Shown: piece by piece, positions 23,652 through 32,113 of the stretch
Layout of the letters: every line of letters starts with the position of its first letter
Numbering within the stretch: the first letter of the stretch is position 1
Made by a program: the position numbers and the translations under genes
Notes under the pieces: generated by a model
Databases searched by the model: none
What the model was told of the DNA's origin: nothing
Seen by the model: only the letters and a program-made list of their open reading frames with translations
DNA from: Streptomyces sp. NBC_01016
GTDB lineage: Bacteria > Actinomycetota > Actinomycetes > Streptomycetales > Streptomycetaceae
Direction: 5' to 3'
DNA length: 64,000 nucleotides
Assembly (NCBI RefSeq): GCF_026341035.1
Contig: NZ_JAPEOQ010000002.1
Location: 1,488,001-1,552,000, forward strand

Positions 23652-24941
23652 ATGCGTAACAGACATGTTGCCGCGTGGACCTCGGTCGCGGCCGCCGCCC
23701 TCATGGCGGCCGCGAGCCTGACCACTCCTGCGGCCGCCGCCACGTCCGCACAGCCCGCCGGCTCCGCCGCCAAGTGCCCCCAGCTGTCGACGAAGTTGCC
23801 CTGGTACGGCCAGAACAGGGCCAAGCTCCAGCGCATGATCGACGAACGGGGAATCTGCGGCGGACACAAGGGCCCGCGTCCCGTCGCCGCGTTCGACTGG
23901 GACAACACCGTCGCCAAGAACGACGTCACCGACGCGACCATCGCCTGGTCGCTCAAGCACGACAAGATCCTGCGGCCCGCGAGCTGGAAGAAGACCAGCA
24001 AGTGGATGACCGCCGACGCCGACAAGGCGCTCACCGCCGCCTGCGGCACGGACGTCCCGGTGGGCGCCCCGCTGCCCACTTCCACGGACACCGACTGCAC
24101 GGACGAGATCTTCAACATCCGTGAGTCCGGCAAGACGATGAGCGGCGCCGCCGCCTTCGCGGGCGAGTGGAACCACCGCCGCACCGTGCCCCAGTACGCC
24201 TGGGTGCCGCAGCTGTTCGCGGGCCACACGGTCCCCGAACTGGAGGCGTACGCCTCCGCGGCCCGCGCCGAGGCCCTCGCCGCGCCCGTCGGCTCCACGC
24301 AGAAGCTGGGCACGCACACCATCCCCGGCTACGTGCGCTATTACGACCAGCAGCGCGACCTGATCCGTACGCTGCAGCGGGCCGGCTTCGACGTCTACAT
24401 CGTGTCCGCCGGGTCCGAGCCGGTGACCGAGGTGTGGTCGCAGGGCGTCGGCATCGACCGCAAGCACACCATCGCGATCCGCTCGATCCTCGACCGCAAG
24501 GGCCGCATCACCACGTACAACGAGGGCTGCGGCGGCGTCGGGGTGAACCAGGGCGAGGCCATCCCGTACATCGACGGCAAGCGGTGCTGGATCAACCAGG
24601 ACATCTTCCACATCAAGGGGAAGTCGGCCTGGGAGAAGCAGCGCTGGAACAAGCGCATCGCGCTCGGCGGCGGTGACGCCGACACCGACGTGACCTTCGT
24701 CGGCGACGCGACCGGCGCGCACCTCGTCCTCAACCGCAACAAGCCCGAGATCATGTGCCGGGCCTACGACAACGCCGACGGACGCTGGGTCGCCAACCCG
24801 ATGTTCATCGAGCCGCTGCCGCAGAAGACGGGCACGTACCCGTGCTCCACGGCCGGGTACAACAAGCCGGAGGGCGGCTTCGGGCCGCTGCTCAGGGACG
24901 ACGGTTCGGTCGTCCCCGACCAGGTCGACTCGATCTTCTGA
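23652..24941 (+). CDS. Secreted HAD-superfamily phosphatase, phosphorylcholine-phosphatase-like
   Basis: A 429-residue exported protein. ATG 23652 gives a clean signal peptide (MRNR then a hydrophobic stretch ending TPAAAATS). HAD motif I is FDWDNT with Asp82 and Asp84, motif II lies in DVYIVSAGSE, and motif III/IV in GGGDADTDVTFVGD. The large cap with several Cys residues (CGTD, CTDE, CGGV, CWIN, CRAY, CSTA) suggests disulfides outside the cell. Extracellular HAD enzymes of this length include phosphorylcholine phosphatases. Its place beside an ethanolamine-type pathway and a betaine importer suggests release of ethanolamine or choline from phosphoesters, an inference. Confidence 0.7.
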   Translation: MRNRHVAAWTSVAAAALMAAASLTTPAAAATSAQPAGSAAKCPQLSTKLPWYGQNRAKLQRMIDERGICGGHKGPRPVAAFDWDNTVAKNDVTDATIAWSLKHDKILRPASWKKTSKWMTADADKALTAACGTDVPVGAPLPTSTDTDCTDEIFNIRESGKTMSGAAAFAGEWNHRRTVPQYAWVPQLFAGHTVPELEAYASAARAEALAAPVGSTQKLGTHTIPGYVRYYDQQRDLIRTLQRAGFDVYIVSAGSEPVTEVWSQGVGIDRKHTIAIRSILDRKGRITTYNEGCGGVGVNQGEAIPYIDGKRCWINQDIFHIKGKSAWEKQRWNKRIALGGGDADTDVTFVGDATGAHLVLNRNKPEIMCRAYDNADGRWVANPMFIEPLPQKTGTYPCSTAGYNKPEGGFGPLLRDDGSVVPDQVDSIF

Positions 24942-24948
24942 GCCCTAC

Positions 24949-24984
24949 GTCGGTGGGTGAGGGCTAGTCGGTGGGTGAGGGCTA
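24949..24984 (-). repeat. Perfect 18-bp tandem duplication spanning a stop codon
   Basis: GTCGGTGGGTGAGGGCTA is present twice in tandem (24949-24966 and 24967-24984). The last three bases of the second copy are the complement of the TAG stop of the minus-strand PLP-enzyme gene, so the first 15 bases after the stop plus the stop itself have been duplicated. Confidence 0.97.
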
Positions 24985-26184
24985 CAGGAACGCGTAGCCC
25001 TCGCCCCGGTACGTCGGCACCGTCTCCACGATCCGGTCGCCGGACACCAGGTGCAGCGTCTCGAACCGCTCGCACAGCTCCCCGGCCTTCGCGTGCCGGA
25101 ACCACACCTTGTCCCCGATGAGTAGATCGTCGGCGGCAGAGCCGAGCAGCGGCGTCTGTACTTCGCCGGGACCCTCCTGCGCGTCGTAGCGCAGCCCCTC
25201 CGGCAGATACGGCACCGGCAGCCGGTCGGCGCCCGCCGCGCCGGAGGCCGGATAGCCGCCGCCGAGCACGGTGACGACACCGACGCCCGGCCTGCGCACC
25301 ACGGGCTGCGCGAACAGCGCGGCCGGACGGCCCGTGAACGACGTGTAGTTGTCGAAGAGCCGTGGCACGTAAAGGCCGGAGCCCGCGGCGATCTCGGTCA
25401 CCGCCGCCTCCGCCGCCGTGTGCTGCACGCTCCCCGTGCCGCCCCCGTTCACGAACTCCAGGTCGGGCGCCACGGACCGCACCGCACGCACCACTTCCGC
25501 CCGCCGCACCGCCAGCTCCTTGCGGGCCGCGGCCTGCATGAGGCGGATCGCCCGCGAGCGCACCGGCCGCCCCGCGAGCGAGTCCCCCACGCCCGCCACA
25601 TGACCCTCGTACGCCATGATCCCCGCGAGCCGGAAGCCCGGACGGCGGGTCACGACGCGGGCCAGGTCGGCGAGTTGGGAGGGCGTACGCAGGGGGGACC
25701 TGAGCGCGCCGACCCGGACCCGGCCGCCGAGCGCCCGCCACGAGGTGTCCAGCTCCACGCAGACCCGGATCTCCTCGCGGCCCCCGTCCCGCGCGCCCTC
25801 GATGAGCCGCAACTGGGCCGGGTCGTCGACCATCACGGTCACGGCCGCCGCCAGCTTCGGATCGTGCGCGAGCTCCGCGAAGCCGGAGCGGTCGGCCGAG
25901 GGATAGGCGAGGAGCACGTCGTCGAACCCGGACCGCGCGAGCCACAGCGACTCGGCGAGGGTGAACGACATGATCCCGGCGAAGCCCGGCCTCGCGAGCA
26001 CCCGTTCCAACAGGGCGCGGGAGCGCACGGACTTGCTGGCGACGCGGATCGGCTTTCCGGCGGCCCGGCGCACCAGGTCGTCGGCGTTGGCGTCGAACGC
26101 GTCCAGGTCCACGATCGCCAGTGGGGCGTCGAGATGAGCGGTGGCCCGGTCGTACCGGGCCCGATCGGCGGCGCGCGGTGTCAT
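24982..26184 (-). CDS. PLP-dependent amino acid deaminase / D-threonine aldolase-like protein
   Basis: A 400-residue fold-type III (alanine-racemase-like) PLP enzyme: LDAPLAIVDLDAFDANADDL leads to the Schiff-base Lys51 in IRVASKSVRSR; a beta/alpha barrel follows (GIMAYEGHVAGVGD, FVNGGGTGS binding phosphate), then a beta domain with GDKVWFRHAKAGELCERF containing the His and Cys ligands of a divalent metal as in D-threonine aldolases. The exact D-amino acid is unknown. The start is ATG 26184; the longer open frame upstream is a shadow of the proline-rich gene. The 3' end carries the 18-bp duplication. Confidence 0.82.
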   Translation of the reverse strand: MTPRAADRARYDRATAHLDAPLAIVDLDAFDANADDLVRRAAGKPIRVASKSVRSRALLERVLARPGFAGIMSFTLAESLWLARSGFDDVLLAYPSADRSGFAELAHDPKLAAAVTVMVDDPAQLRLIEGARDGGREEIRVCVELDTSWRALGGRVRVGALRSPLRTPSQLADLARVVTRRPGFRLAGIMAYEGHVAGVGDSLAGRPVRSRAIRLMQAAARKELAVRRAEVVRAVRSVAPDLEFVNGGGTGSVQHTAAEAAVTEIAAGSGLYVPRLFDNYTSFTGRPAALFAQPVVRRPGVGVVTVLGGGYPASGAAGADRLPVPYLPEGLRYDAQEGPGEVQTPLLGSAADDLLIGDKVWFRHAKAGELCERFETLHLVSGDRIVETVPTYRGEGYAFL

Positions 26185-26326
26185 GGCCGAAGCCTGCCAG
26201 ACAGGATTACCGCAGGGTAGGGGGACGGATGGTGATGGATCGGTCGATCCCGTGTGCGGAGTACGCGTTGGCCTGGTCGGGCCCGTTAGAGTGACGCGCA
26301 CGTTGGCTTGAGAAGACGGGGGAGGC

Positions 26327-27769
26327 ATGAGTACGGAAGCCCGACGCGTCCCTCCGCGCCCCACGACGCCGCCTCCCTCCACCCAACTTCCCCCCACGGC
26401 CCCACCGTTGCCCCCCACACCCCCGCAGCCGGACCCGACCGCGCCGTCGCCCCGCACGTCGTCGCCGTCCTCGTCCGCCACGCCGCCGCCTCCGGCCCCC
26501 TCGTCCCGCCTCCCCGACGGGCCGCCGCCGGCCGAGCCCGCCAAGAGCTCCGGCGCGCCGCTGCCGCCCGCCAGGAGTTCGGGTGCGCCCCTGCCGCCAG
26601 CCCGGAGTTCGGGTGCGCCGTTGCCGCCTGCCAAGGGCTCCGGTGCGCCGTTGCCGCCCGCGCGTGTTCCCGGTCCGCCGCCCGCGCCCGCCGCGCCTCC
26701 CGGCCCGCCGCCCCCGCCTGCCGCCGCTCCCTCGGCTCCCGGTGCGCCGAAGGAAACCCCGGTCGAATCCACCACCCGGCTGCGCCCCGTGCCGCCCGCG
26801 CCGGTGGCGTCGCCCGGCACGCCTGGACGGCCGCCTGTCACGCCCGGACCGCCGCCCATACCCCCGGCGCCGCCCCAGCCGCCGCGCCGCCCCGTCGGTG
26901 CCGTCGACCTCACCCCCCACCCGGACACCGCCGGACGGCCCTTCGTGCGGTTCGCGCGACCGGACCACTACGACGACAGCACCACGCTCCTGCGCCCCGT
27001 CGGCCGCCGCCTCAAGCCACGGACCGCGGCCATCGCGGCCTGCCTCGTGCTCGGCCTCGGCCTGATCGGCGGCGCCACGACGGGCTCCCTGCTCACCGGC
27101 GACGACAGCGGCCCGCCCTCCGTGCAGACCGCGTACCGCGAGGCGGGCCAGCTCTGGCACGGCGTCCCCGTCGACCAGCTGTTCCCGCGCACGCTCAAGG
27201 GCGAAGGCGCGGGCCCCGGCCGCGCCGACCGCACCTGGACGCGGATCGCGGTCGCCCCCGATGCGACCTGCGCGGACGCCTTCGACCCGCTGCTGCACAA
27301 GGCGCTGCGCCCGGCCGGCTGCCTGCGCCTGCTGCGCGCCACCTACACCGACGCCACACAGAGCAGCGTCACCACGGTCGGCCTGATGTTCACCAAGGCC
27401 GACGCGGAGGCCACCCAGGCGCTGCGCTCCCGCTTCACGGAGCAGGGCCTGGACCGGCGCGACGACCTCATGCCCCGGCCCTACGCCGCCAAGGGCACCC
27501 TCGCCGCCGGCTTCGGCGACCGCCAGCGCGCGTCCTGGGCGATCAACGTCCTGACCGACGCCCCCGTCGTCGTCTACGCGGTCTCCGGCTTCGCCGACGG
27601 CCGCACCGTCAGCGAGCCGCAACCCGCCGCCGACGCCATGAAGTCCGGTGCCACCAGCGCCCCCGCCCAGGCGGGACTCGGCCACGACGCGCAGGGCGTC
27701 GCCGACCGGATAGAACGCGACCTGCGCAAGACGGTCAAGAAGGCCGCGGACCGGGACACGGAGCAGTAG
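26327..27769 (+). CDS. Proline-rich single-pass membrane protein paired with a mycosin-like protease
   Basis: A 480-residue protein: residues 1-215 are Pro/Ala/Ser-rich and disordered, including four 10-residue repeats of (S/G)SGAPLPPA(R/K) at 74-113; a transmembrane helix follows at about 231-256 (AAIAACLVLGLGLIGG); residues 260-480 form an outside domain with a Cys pair (ATCADAF, AGCLRLL). N-in, C-out topology is expected. It is followed after two bases by the subtilisin-like gene, so the two are co-transcribed. Family not recognised beyond similarity to hypothetical actinobacterial membrane proteins that sit with mycosins. Confidence 0.75.
   Translation: MSTEARRVPPRPTTPPPSTQLPPTAPPLPPTPPQPDPTAPSPRTSSPSSSATPPPPAPSSRLPDGPPPAEPAKSSGAPLPPARSSGAPLPPARSSGAPLPPAKGSGAPLPPARVPGPPPAPAAPPGPPPPPAAAPSAPGAPKETPVESTTRLRPVPPAPVASPGTPGRPPVTPGPPPIPPAPPQPPRRPVGAVDLTPHPDTAGRPFVRFARPDHYDDSTTLLRPVGRRLKPRTAAIAACLVLGLGLIGGATTGSLLTGDDSGPPSVQTAYREAGQLWHGVPVDQLFPRTLKGEGAGPGRADRTWTRIAVAPDATCADAFDPLLHKALRPAGCLRLLRATYTDATQSSVTTVGLMFTKADAEATQALRSRFTEQGLDRRDDLMPRPYAAKGTLAAGFGDRQRASWAINVLTDAPVVVYAVSGFADGRTVSEPQPAADAMKSGATSAPAQAGLGHDAQGVADRIERDLRKTVKKAADRDTEQ
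26546..26665 (+). repeat. Four in-frame 30-bp repeats in the proline-rich gene
   Basis: Four consecutive 30-bp units encode SSGAPLPPAR, SSGAPLPPAR, SSGAPLPPAK and GSGAPLPPAR. Because the unit is a multiple of three, copy-number change would alter only the length of the cytoplasmic proline-rich tail. Confidence 0.95.
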
Positions 27770-27771
27770 CC

Positions 27772-28932
27772 ATGAACCGCCAGCACAAGATCGCCGCGAT
27801 CGGCACCGCGGCCCTCCTCACGCTGCTCCCCGCCACCGCCGCCCACGCCGACTCGGTCCGCTCCCAGCAGTGGGGCCTCACCGCGCTGCACACCGACGAG
27901 GCCTGGGAGACGACCCGCGGCAAGGGCGTCACGGTCGCCGTCCTGGACACGGGCGTCGACGACGAGCACCCGGACCTCAAGGGCAGCGTGCTGCCCGGCA
28001 AGGACCTCGTCGGCTTCGGCGCCGGGCGCGGCGACCGCCCCTGGGCCCGGCACGGCACCGCGATGGCCGGGGTCATCGCGGGCCACGGACACGGCAAGGA
28101 CGACGGCGACGGCGTCATGGGCGTGGCACCCGAGGCGAAGATCCTGCCGGTCCGGGTGATCCTGGAGGACGGCGACCCGTCCCGCGCCAAGGCCAGGGAG
28201 AGCCGTGGCAACGCGCTCTCCGAGGGCATCCGCTGGGCCGCCGACCACGGCGCCGACGTCATCAACCTGTCCCTCGGCGACGACTCGAACACCGCCCACC
28301 CCGAGGCGAGCGAGGACGCGGCCGTCCAGTACGCGCTGAAGAAGGGCGTCTCCGTCGTCGCCTCCGCGGGCAACGGCGGCGAGCAGGGCGACCACGCCTC
28401 CTACCCGGCCGCGTACCCCGGCGTCATCACCGCCACGGCCGTCGACTCGACCGGCACCCGCGCCTCGTTCTCCACCCGCCGCTGGTACGCCTCCGTCGCC
28501 GCGCCCGGCCGGGGCATCGTCACGGCCGACCCCGACCGCAAGTACTACTCGGCGTGGGGGACGAGCGCCGCCTCCGCGTTCGTGTCCGGAGCCGTCGCCC
28601 TGGTCCGCGGCGCGCACCCCGGCCTGAGCCCCGCGCAGATCAAGAAGCTCATGGAGGACACGGCCGACGATCCCCCCTCCGGCGGCCGCGACGACTCCCG
28701 CGGCTTCGGCCTCGTCGACCCGGCCGCCGCGATCACCGCCGGCGCGAAGCTGAAGCCGCAGCGCCTGACCTCGGCCTCGTACGGCGAGAAGTACTTCGGC
28801 CCGGGCCCCGACGACGACTCGGCCGGCTCCCTCTCCACCTGGGTGGGCGTGCTCGCGGGCACCGTCGGGGTACTGCTGCTCGGCGCGGCCGGCTACCTGT
28901 GGCGCGGCCACCGCCTCACGCGCCGCCGCTGA
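27772..28932 (+). CDS. Mycosin-like membrane-anchored subtilase (S8 family, type VII secretion-associated type)
   Basis: A 386-residue serine protease with a signal peptide (to about residue 26, AHADS), catalytic Asp59 in VAVLDTGVD, His94 in RHGTAMAGVIAG and Ser265 in WGTSAASAFVSG, then a stalk, one transmembrane helix (about 358-378) and a basic RGHRLTRRR tail. This is the MycP architecture, but no EccB/C/D/E or WxG100 gene is within the window, so it is an orphan or serves a distant ESX locus. ATG lies two bases after the preceding stop. The 3' end overlaps the convergent serine hydrolase gene by 17 bp. Confidence 0.88.
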   Translation: MNRQHKIAAIGTAALLTLLPATAAHADSVRSQQWGLTALHTDEAWETTRGKGVTVAVLDTGVDDEHPDLKGSVLPGKDLVGFGAGRGDRPWARHGTAMAGVIAGHGHGKDDGDGVMGVAPEAKILPVRVILEDGDPSRAKARESRGNALSEGIRWAADHGADVINLSLGDDSNTAHPEASEDAAVQYALKKGVSVVASAGNGGEQGDHASYPAAYPGVITATAVDSTGTRASFSTRRWYASVAAPGRGIVTADPDRKYYSAWGTSAASAFVSGAVALVRGAHPGLSPAQIKKLMEDTADDPPSGGRDDSRGFGLVDPAAAITAGAKLKPQRLTSASYGEKYFGPGPDDDSAGSLSTWVGVLAGTVGVLLLGAAGYLWRGHRLTRRR

Positions 28933-29827
28933 CCACCGGCACGGCGGCCTTCGCCACGTCCTCGACGAGATCGATGCCCGCGGCCTTGGTGGCGCTGCCG
29001 TTGGAGACGACGGCCACCAGGTACCGCTGCCCGTCCACGGTGACCTGCCCGATGCTGTTGATGTCCCACAGTCCCGTGGTGCTGCGCTGCAGCCACCCGT
29101 TCTTCAGCGCGGCGCCGCCGCCCCCGGCCGCGGACACGCCCCACGCCTGATCGCTCTCCACGTTCCCCATGAGCTCCTGGACGTACGACCGCGATTCCTT
29201 GCTCAGGGCGAGATCGTCACCGACCCCGAACACCTGCTTGAGCAGGGTGAGTTGATCGTCGGCGGTGGTCTGCGTGAGCCCCCACAGCTCCCCGTCGCCC
29301 CCGCTGGTCCCGGTGAGCCCGAGCCGCTCGTTCGCCGCGTCGAGCCCGTCGGCCCGGCCCAGCTCGTCCCAGAGCGCGGTCGTCGCGTCGTTGTCGCTGC
29401 TCTCGATCATCGCGGTGGCGTACGTCCGCTCCTGCGCGGTCAGCGCCCGCCCCTCGTCCTGCGCCCGCAGCAGCAGCGTGGCGAGGACGTCGACCTTCAT
29501 GATGCTCGCGGTGTCGTACGTCCCGTCCCCGGACGCGTACGAGGCGCTCGTCCCGTCGGTCTCGTTCAGGACGGTGACGGAGACCTCGCCGTCGTGCCCC
29601 TGAGCGGCCTCCTTCACCGCCTTGGCCAGCTCGGCGTCCCTGTCCACGGTTGCACTCTCCTTCGGCGCCGAAGCGGCGTGCGAGACGAGGGCGGCCGCGG
29701 TGTGCGGCTGCGTCTGCGCATAGACCGTAGTGCCGGCGATCGCGGCGGCGAGCACCACCGAGGTGACGGCGGCGTAGACGCGGGGACGCCGACGGGACGG
29801 ATGGGGCTCTGCGGAACGGTGGGACAT
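28916..29827 (-). CDS. Secreted/membrane-anchored serine hydrolase, class A beta-lactamase fold
   Basis: A 303-residue protein with an N-terminal hydrophobic helix (about 18-37) after an Arg-rich start, so exported or anchored. Class A elements are present: Ser108-xx-Lys111 (SIMK), SDN at 144-146 and KNG in ALKNGWL. A clear omega-loop ExxLN with the deacylating Glu is not evident, so it is more likely a D,D-peptidase-like or penicillin-interactive hydrolase than a resistance enzyme. Start ATG 29827; divergent from the SseB-like gene with a 90-bp gap. Confidence 0.82.
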   Translation of the reverse strand: MSHRSAEPHPSRRRPRVYAAVTSVVLAAAIAGTTVYAQTQPHTAAALVSHAASAPKESATVDRDAELAKAVKEAAQGHDGEVSVTVLNETDGTSASYASGDGTYDTASIMKVDVLATLLLRAQDEGRALTAQERTYATAMIESSDNDATTALWDELGRADGLDAANERLGLTGTSGGDGELWGLTQTTADDQLTLLKQVFGVGDDLALSKESRSYVQELMGNVESDQAWGVSAAGGGGAALKNGWLQRSTTGLWDINSIGQVTVDGQRYLVAVVSNGSATKAAGIDLVEDVAKAAVPVVSGGA

Positions 29828-29916
29828 GCCGCGATGCTCCGTCGCCGCCCTGTGTGCTCCATGAGTCGCGGCTCAGGGTCCGCTGAGAATCTGTCCTCAG
29901 CCGCTCGGTAGGCTCG

Positions 29917-30654
29917 GTGAACGTGGCGAACAAGAACATTCCCGACCCCGGCTTCTCCGACGACGACGGTACGGCGGACCCGCACCTGACCGAGGCCCTG
30001 GCCGCGTGGTCGCGGGACCGCACGGCCCACGGCCCGGTCCTGGCGGCGCTCAAGGACACCCGGCTGCTCGTCCCCATCGTCGCGGTGCTCGGCGAGGTGG
30101 AGGAGGACGAGAACGGACTTCGCCGTGAGAAGACGAGCGACATGGCGGTCCCGACCCTGAAGGCGGCGGGCCGCAAGGCGCTCCCGGCCTTCACCTCGAC
30201 CGAGTCGCTCGCCCTGTGGGACCCCGAGGCCCGCCCGGTGGCCGTCCCGCTGCACCAGGCGCTCCAGGCCGCCGCCCACGAGAAGGCCGACACCGTCGTC
30301 CTGGACGTCGCGGGCCCCGTCCCGTACGAGCTGACGGGCCCGGCCCTGTACGCCCTCGCGGAGGGCCGCACCGACGCCGACCCGCTCGCCGACCCCGCCG
30401 TCAGGGATGCGGCGCGCGCGGCGGTCGCAGCCGAGCCGGCCGTGGCCCGCGCCTACCTGGGCCCCGGCCAGGCGGACGGCACGCTGGCCCTGGTCCTCGA
30501 CGCGAACGCCGACGTCCAGGCCACGGCCCAGGCCCTCGCCGGCCGCATCGCCGCCGACGAAACACTGAGGGCCCGCCTGGTGCGCGGCCTCGATCTGGCA
30601 CTCCTGCCGACCGAGGCGACGCCGCCGGGCGAGCCCCTCTACGTACGTCAGTGA
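29917..30654 (+). CDS. SseB-family protein
   Basis: A 245-residue cytoplasmic protein with an SseB domain (about 15-140: HGPVLAALKDTRLLVPIVAVLGE and ALPAFTSTESLALWDPEARPV) and a C-terminal SseB-like extension with LVRGLDLALLP. GTG 29917 or GTG 29923 can start it. Streptomyces genes of this type are commonly found upstream of infC. The function is not established; the family name comes from an enterobacterial sequence and does not imply type III secretion here. A bidirectional terminator follows. Confidence 0.82.
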   Translation: MNVANKNIPDPGFSDDDGTADPHLTEALAAWSRDRTAHGPVLAALKDTRLLVPIVAVLGEVEEDENGLRREKTSDMAVPTLKAAGRKALPAFTSTESLALWDPEARPVAVPLHQALQAAAHEKADTVVLDVAGPVPYELTGPALYALAEGRTDADPLADPAVRDAARAAVAAEPAVARAYLGPGQADGTLALVLDANADVQATAQALAGRIAADETLRARLVRGLDLALLPTEATPPGEPLYVRQ

Positions 30655-30658
30655 TTTC

Positions 30659-30688
30659 GGCTACGTCCTACGTATGTAGGGCGTAGCC
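30659..30688. terminator. Bidirectional terminator between SseB-like and DUF1844 genes
   Basis: GGCTACGTCCTAC (30659-30671) pairs with GTAGGGCGTAGCC (30676-30688) around a GTAT loop, with one G-U pair, followed by CTTTG. It begins four bases after one stop codon and ends nine bases before the convergent one. Confidence 0.85.
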
Positions 30689-30697
30689 CTTTGATGC

Positions 30698-31060
30698 TCA
30701 GCCGTACACGGCGCCCGTGTACTTCTCGCCCGGGCCCTTGCCCGGCTCGTCCGGCACGACCGAGGCCTCGCGGAACGCGAGCTGCAGCGACTTCAGGCCG
30801 TCACGCAGGGGAGCGGCGTGGAAGGAGCTGATCTCCGTCGCACTGCCGTCGAGCAGGCCGGCCAGGGCGTGGATCAGCTTCCGCGCCTCGTCGAGGTCCT
30901 TGTGGGCGTCGCCCTCCTCGGTGAGGCCGAGCTTCACCGCGGCGGCACTCATCAGGTTCACCGCGACCGTCACGATGACTTCTACGGCGGGAACCTCGGC
31001 GATGTCGCGGGTCAGCGCGTCGTAGTCGGGGTTGTCGGTTGCGGGGGTCGCGTCACTCAT
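30698..31060 (-). CDS. DUF1844 protein
   Basis: A 120-residue cytoplasmic protein; the core VEVIVTVAVNLMSAAAVKLGLTEEG split around its helix and the KLIHALAGLLDG segment are the DUF1844 signature. ATG 31060 is chosen since the open frame upstream runs into the infC promoter region. It is divergent from infC and shares its 372-bp regulatory gap. The function is unknown, but conserved linkage to infC-rpmI-rplT in actinobacteria suggests a translation-related role, which is inference. Confidence 0.85.
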   Translation of the reverse strand: MSDATPATDNPDYDALTRDIAEVPAVEVIVTVAVNLMSAAAVKLGLTEEGDAHKDLDEARKLIHALAGLLDGSATEISSFHAAPLRDGLKSLQLAFREASVVPDEPGKGPGEKYTGAVYG

Positions 31061-31089
31061 GGGCCCCACGATATGTCGCGCGCACCCGA

Positions 31090-31119
31090 TTGGGCGCACC
31101 CCCCAAGTCCTGCTAACCT
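31090..31119 (+). promoter_or_regulatory. Candidate infC operon promoter
   Basis: TTGGGC (31090-31095) and TAACCT (31114-31119) with an 18-bp spacer. Transcription from here would begin near 31126 and produce a leader of about 305 nt before the infC start. Confidence 0.5.
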
Positions 31120-31125
31120 TGTGTA

Positions 31126-31432
31126 ACGACCGGCCGGACACACGTCCTCGCGGATGAAGTGGCCGGCCCACAAGTGGAGGCTCCGATCTCCCACCTGACC
31201 GTCCGACCAGGGCGGTGGGTCACCGGTCAGACGGTCACCGTCGTTCCGTACGGACGACGGAACCGTCCGAGTCTGCGCCCCGCGGTTCACCGTGGTGGTG
31301 CTCCGGTAATTCTTGGAGCCCTGCCTGTGTACCGGCCGGGGCATTTTTTGTGTTTCGGCACGGTTGGTACTTACGTCACAAACGTACGCGGCGGTCCGCC
31401 AGGCCGTCGTGTGGTGCTACCGAGGAGGATCC
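31126..31432 (+). ncRNA. Structured infC leader with internal rho-independent terminator
   Basis: Contains successive dyads: CCGGCC/GGCCGG (31130-31135 and about 31161-31168), GTGGAG/CTCCCAC (31174-31194), CTGACCG/CGGTCAG near 31195-31231, a perfect TCCGTACGGA palindrome flanked by CGTCG/CGACG, and a terminator made of GCCCCG (31277-31282) with CGGGGC (31337-31342) enclosing GCTCC/GGAGC, followed by six T residues (31344-31349). CCGGTA (31303-31308) and TACCGG (31330-31335) offer a competing pair. A T6 run is exceptional in this GC-rich DNA. The layout resembles the L20-controlled leaders of Firmicutes infC operons in function, not in sequence. Confidence 0.65.
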
Positions 31433-32113
31433 ATCAGCGCCGAGCCCCGCATCAACGACCGGATTCGCGTTCCCGAAGTGCGACTTGTCGGTCCAAGCGG
31501 CGAGCAGGTCGGGATTGTTCCGCTTGCCAAGGCCCTTGAGCTTGCTCAGGAGTACGACCTCGACCTGGTCGAGGTGGCGGCGAACGCCCGTCCGCCCGTA
31601 TGCAAGCTCATGGACTACGGGAAGTTCAAGTACGAGTCGGCCATGAAGGCCCGTGAGGCGCGCAAGAACCAGGCGCACACGGTCATCAAGGAGATGAAGC
31701 TCCGGCCGAAGATCGACCCGCACGACTATGACACCAAGAAGGGTCACGTCGTCCGGTTCCTCAAGCAGGGCGACAAGGTCAAGATCACGATCATGTTCCG
31801 TGGTCGCGAGCAGTCCCGTCCGGAGCTCGGCTTCCGGCTGCTGCAGCGTCTCGCGAACGACGTTCAGGACCTCGGGTTCATCGAGTCGAACCCGAAGCAG
31901 GACGGCCGAAACATGATCATGGTTCTCGGTCCGCACAAGAAGAAGACCGAGGCGATGGCCGAGGCCCGCGAGGCGCAGGCCGCCCGCAAGGCCGACGCGA
32001 AGGCCAACCCCGGCAAGTCGCAGAACCTTGCCGAGGACCAGGCCGACGAGGCCGACGAGGACGTCGTCGAGGCAGCTGCGGAAACCCCCGCCGAGGCTCC
32101 GGCCGAGGCATGA
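31433..32113 (+). CDS. infC: Translation initiation factor IF-3, probable AUC start
   Basis: IF-3 binds the 30S subunit, blocks premature subunit joining and proofreads start codons. The 226-residue protein starts ISAEPRINDRIRVPEVRL, with N-domain to about 80, linker, and C-domain KVKITIMFRGREQSRPELG; an acidic Ala/Glu-rich tail of about 45 residues beyond KKKTEA is typical of actinobacteria. The ATC at 31433 is placed four bases after AGGAGG and exactly where homology begins; no ATG/GTG/TTG lies there. Rare start codons in infC allow IF-3 to repress its own translation, as AUU does in E. coli. An upstream GTG (about 31409) is a less likely alternative. Confidence 0.93.
   Translation: MSAEPRINDRIRVPEVRLVGPSGEQVGIVPLAKALELAQEYDLDLVEVAANARPPVCKLMDYGKFKYESAMKAREARKNQAHTVIKEMKLRPKIDPHDYDTKKGHVVRFLKQGDKVKITIMFRGREQSRPELGFRLLQRLANDVQDLGFIESNPKQDGRNMIMVLGPHKKKTEAMAEAREAQAARKADAKANPGKSQNLAEDQADEADEDVVEAAAETPAEAPAEA

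Noticed and set aside
28916..29827. Functional class A beta-lactamase
   Set aside because: SxxK, SDN and KNG are present but the omega-loop glutamate motif is not clear, so only a serine hydrolase call is supported.
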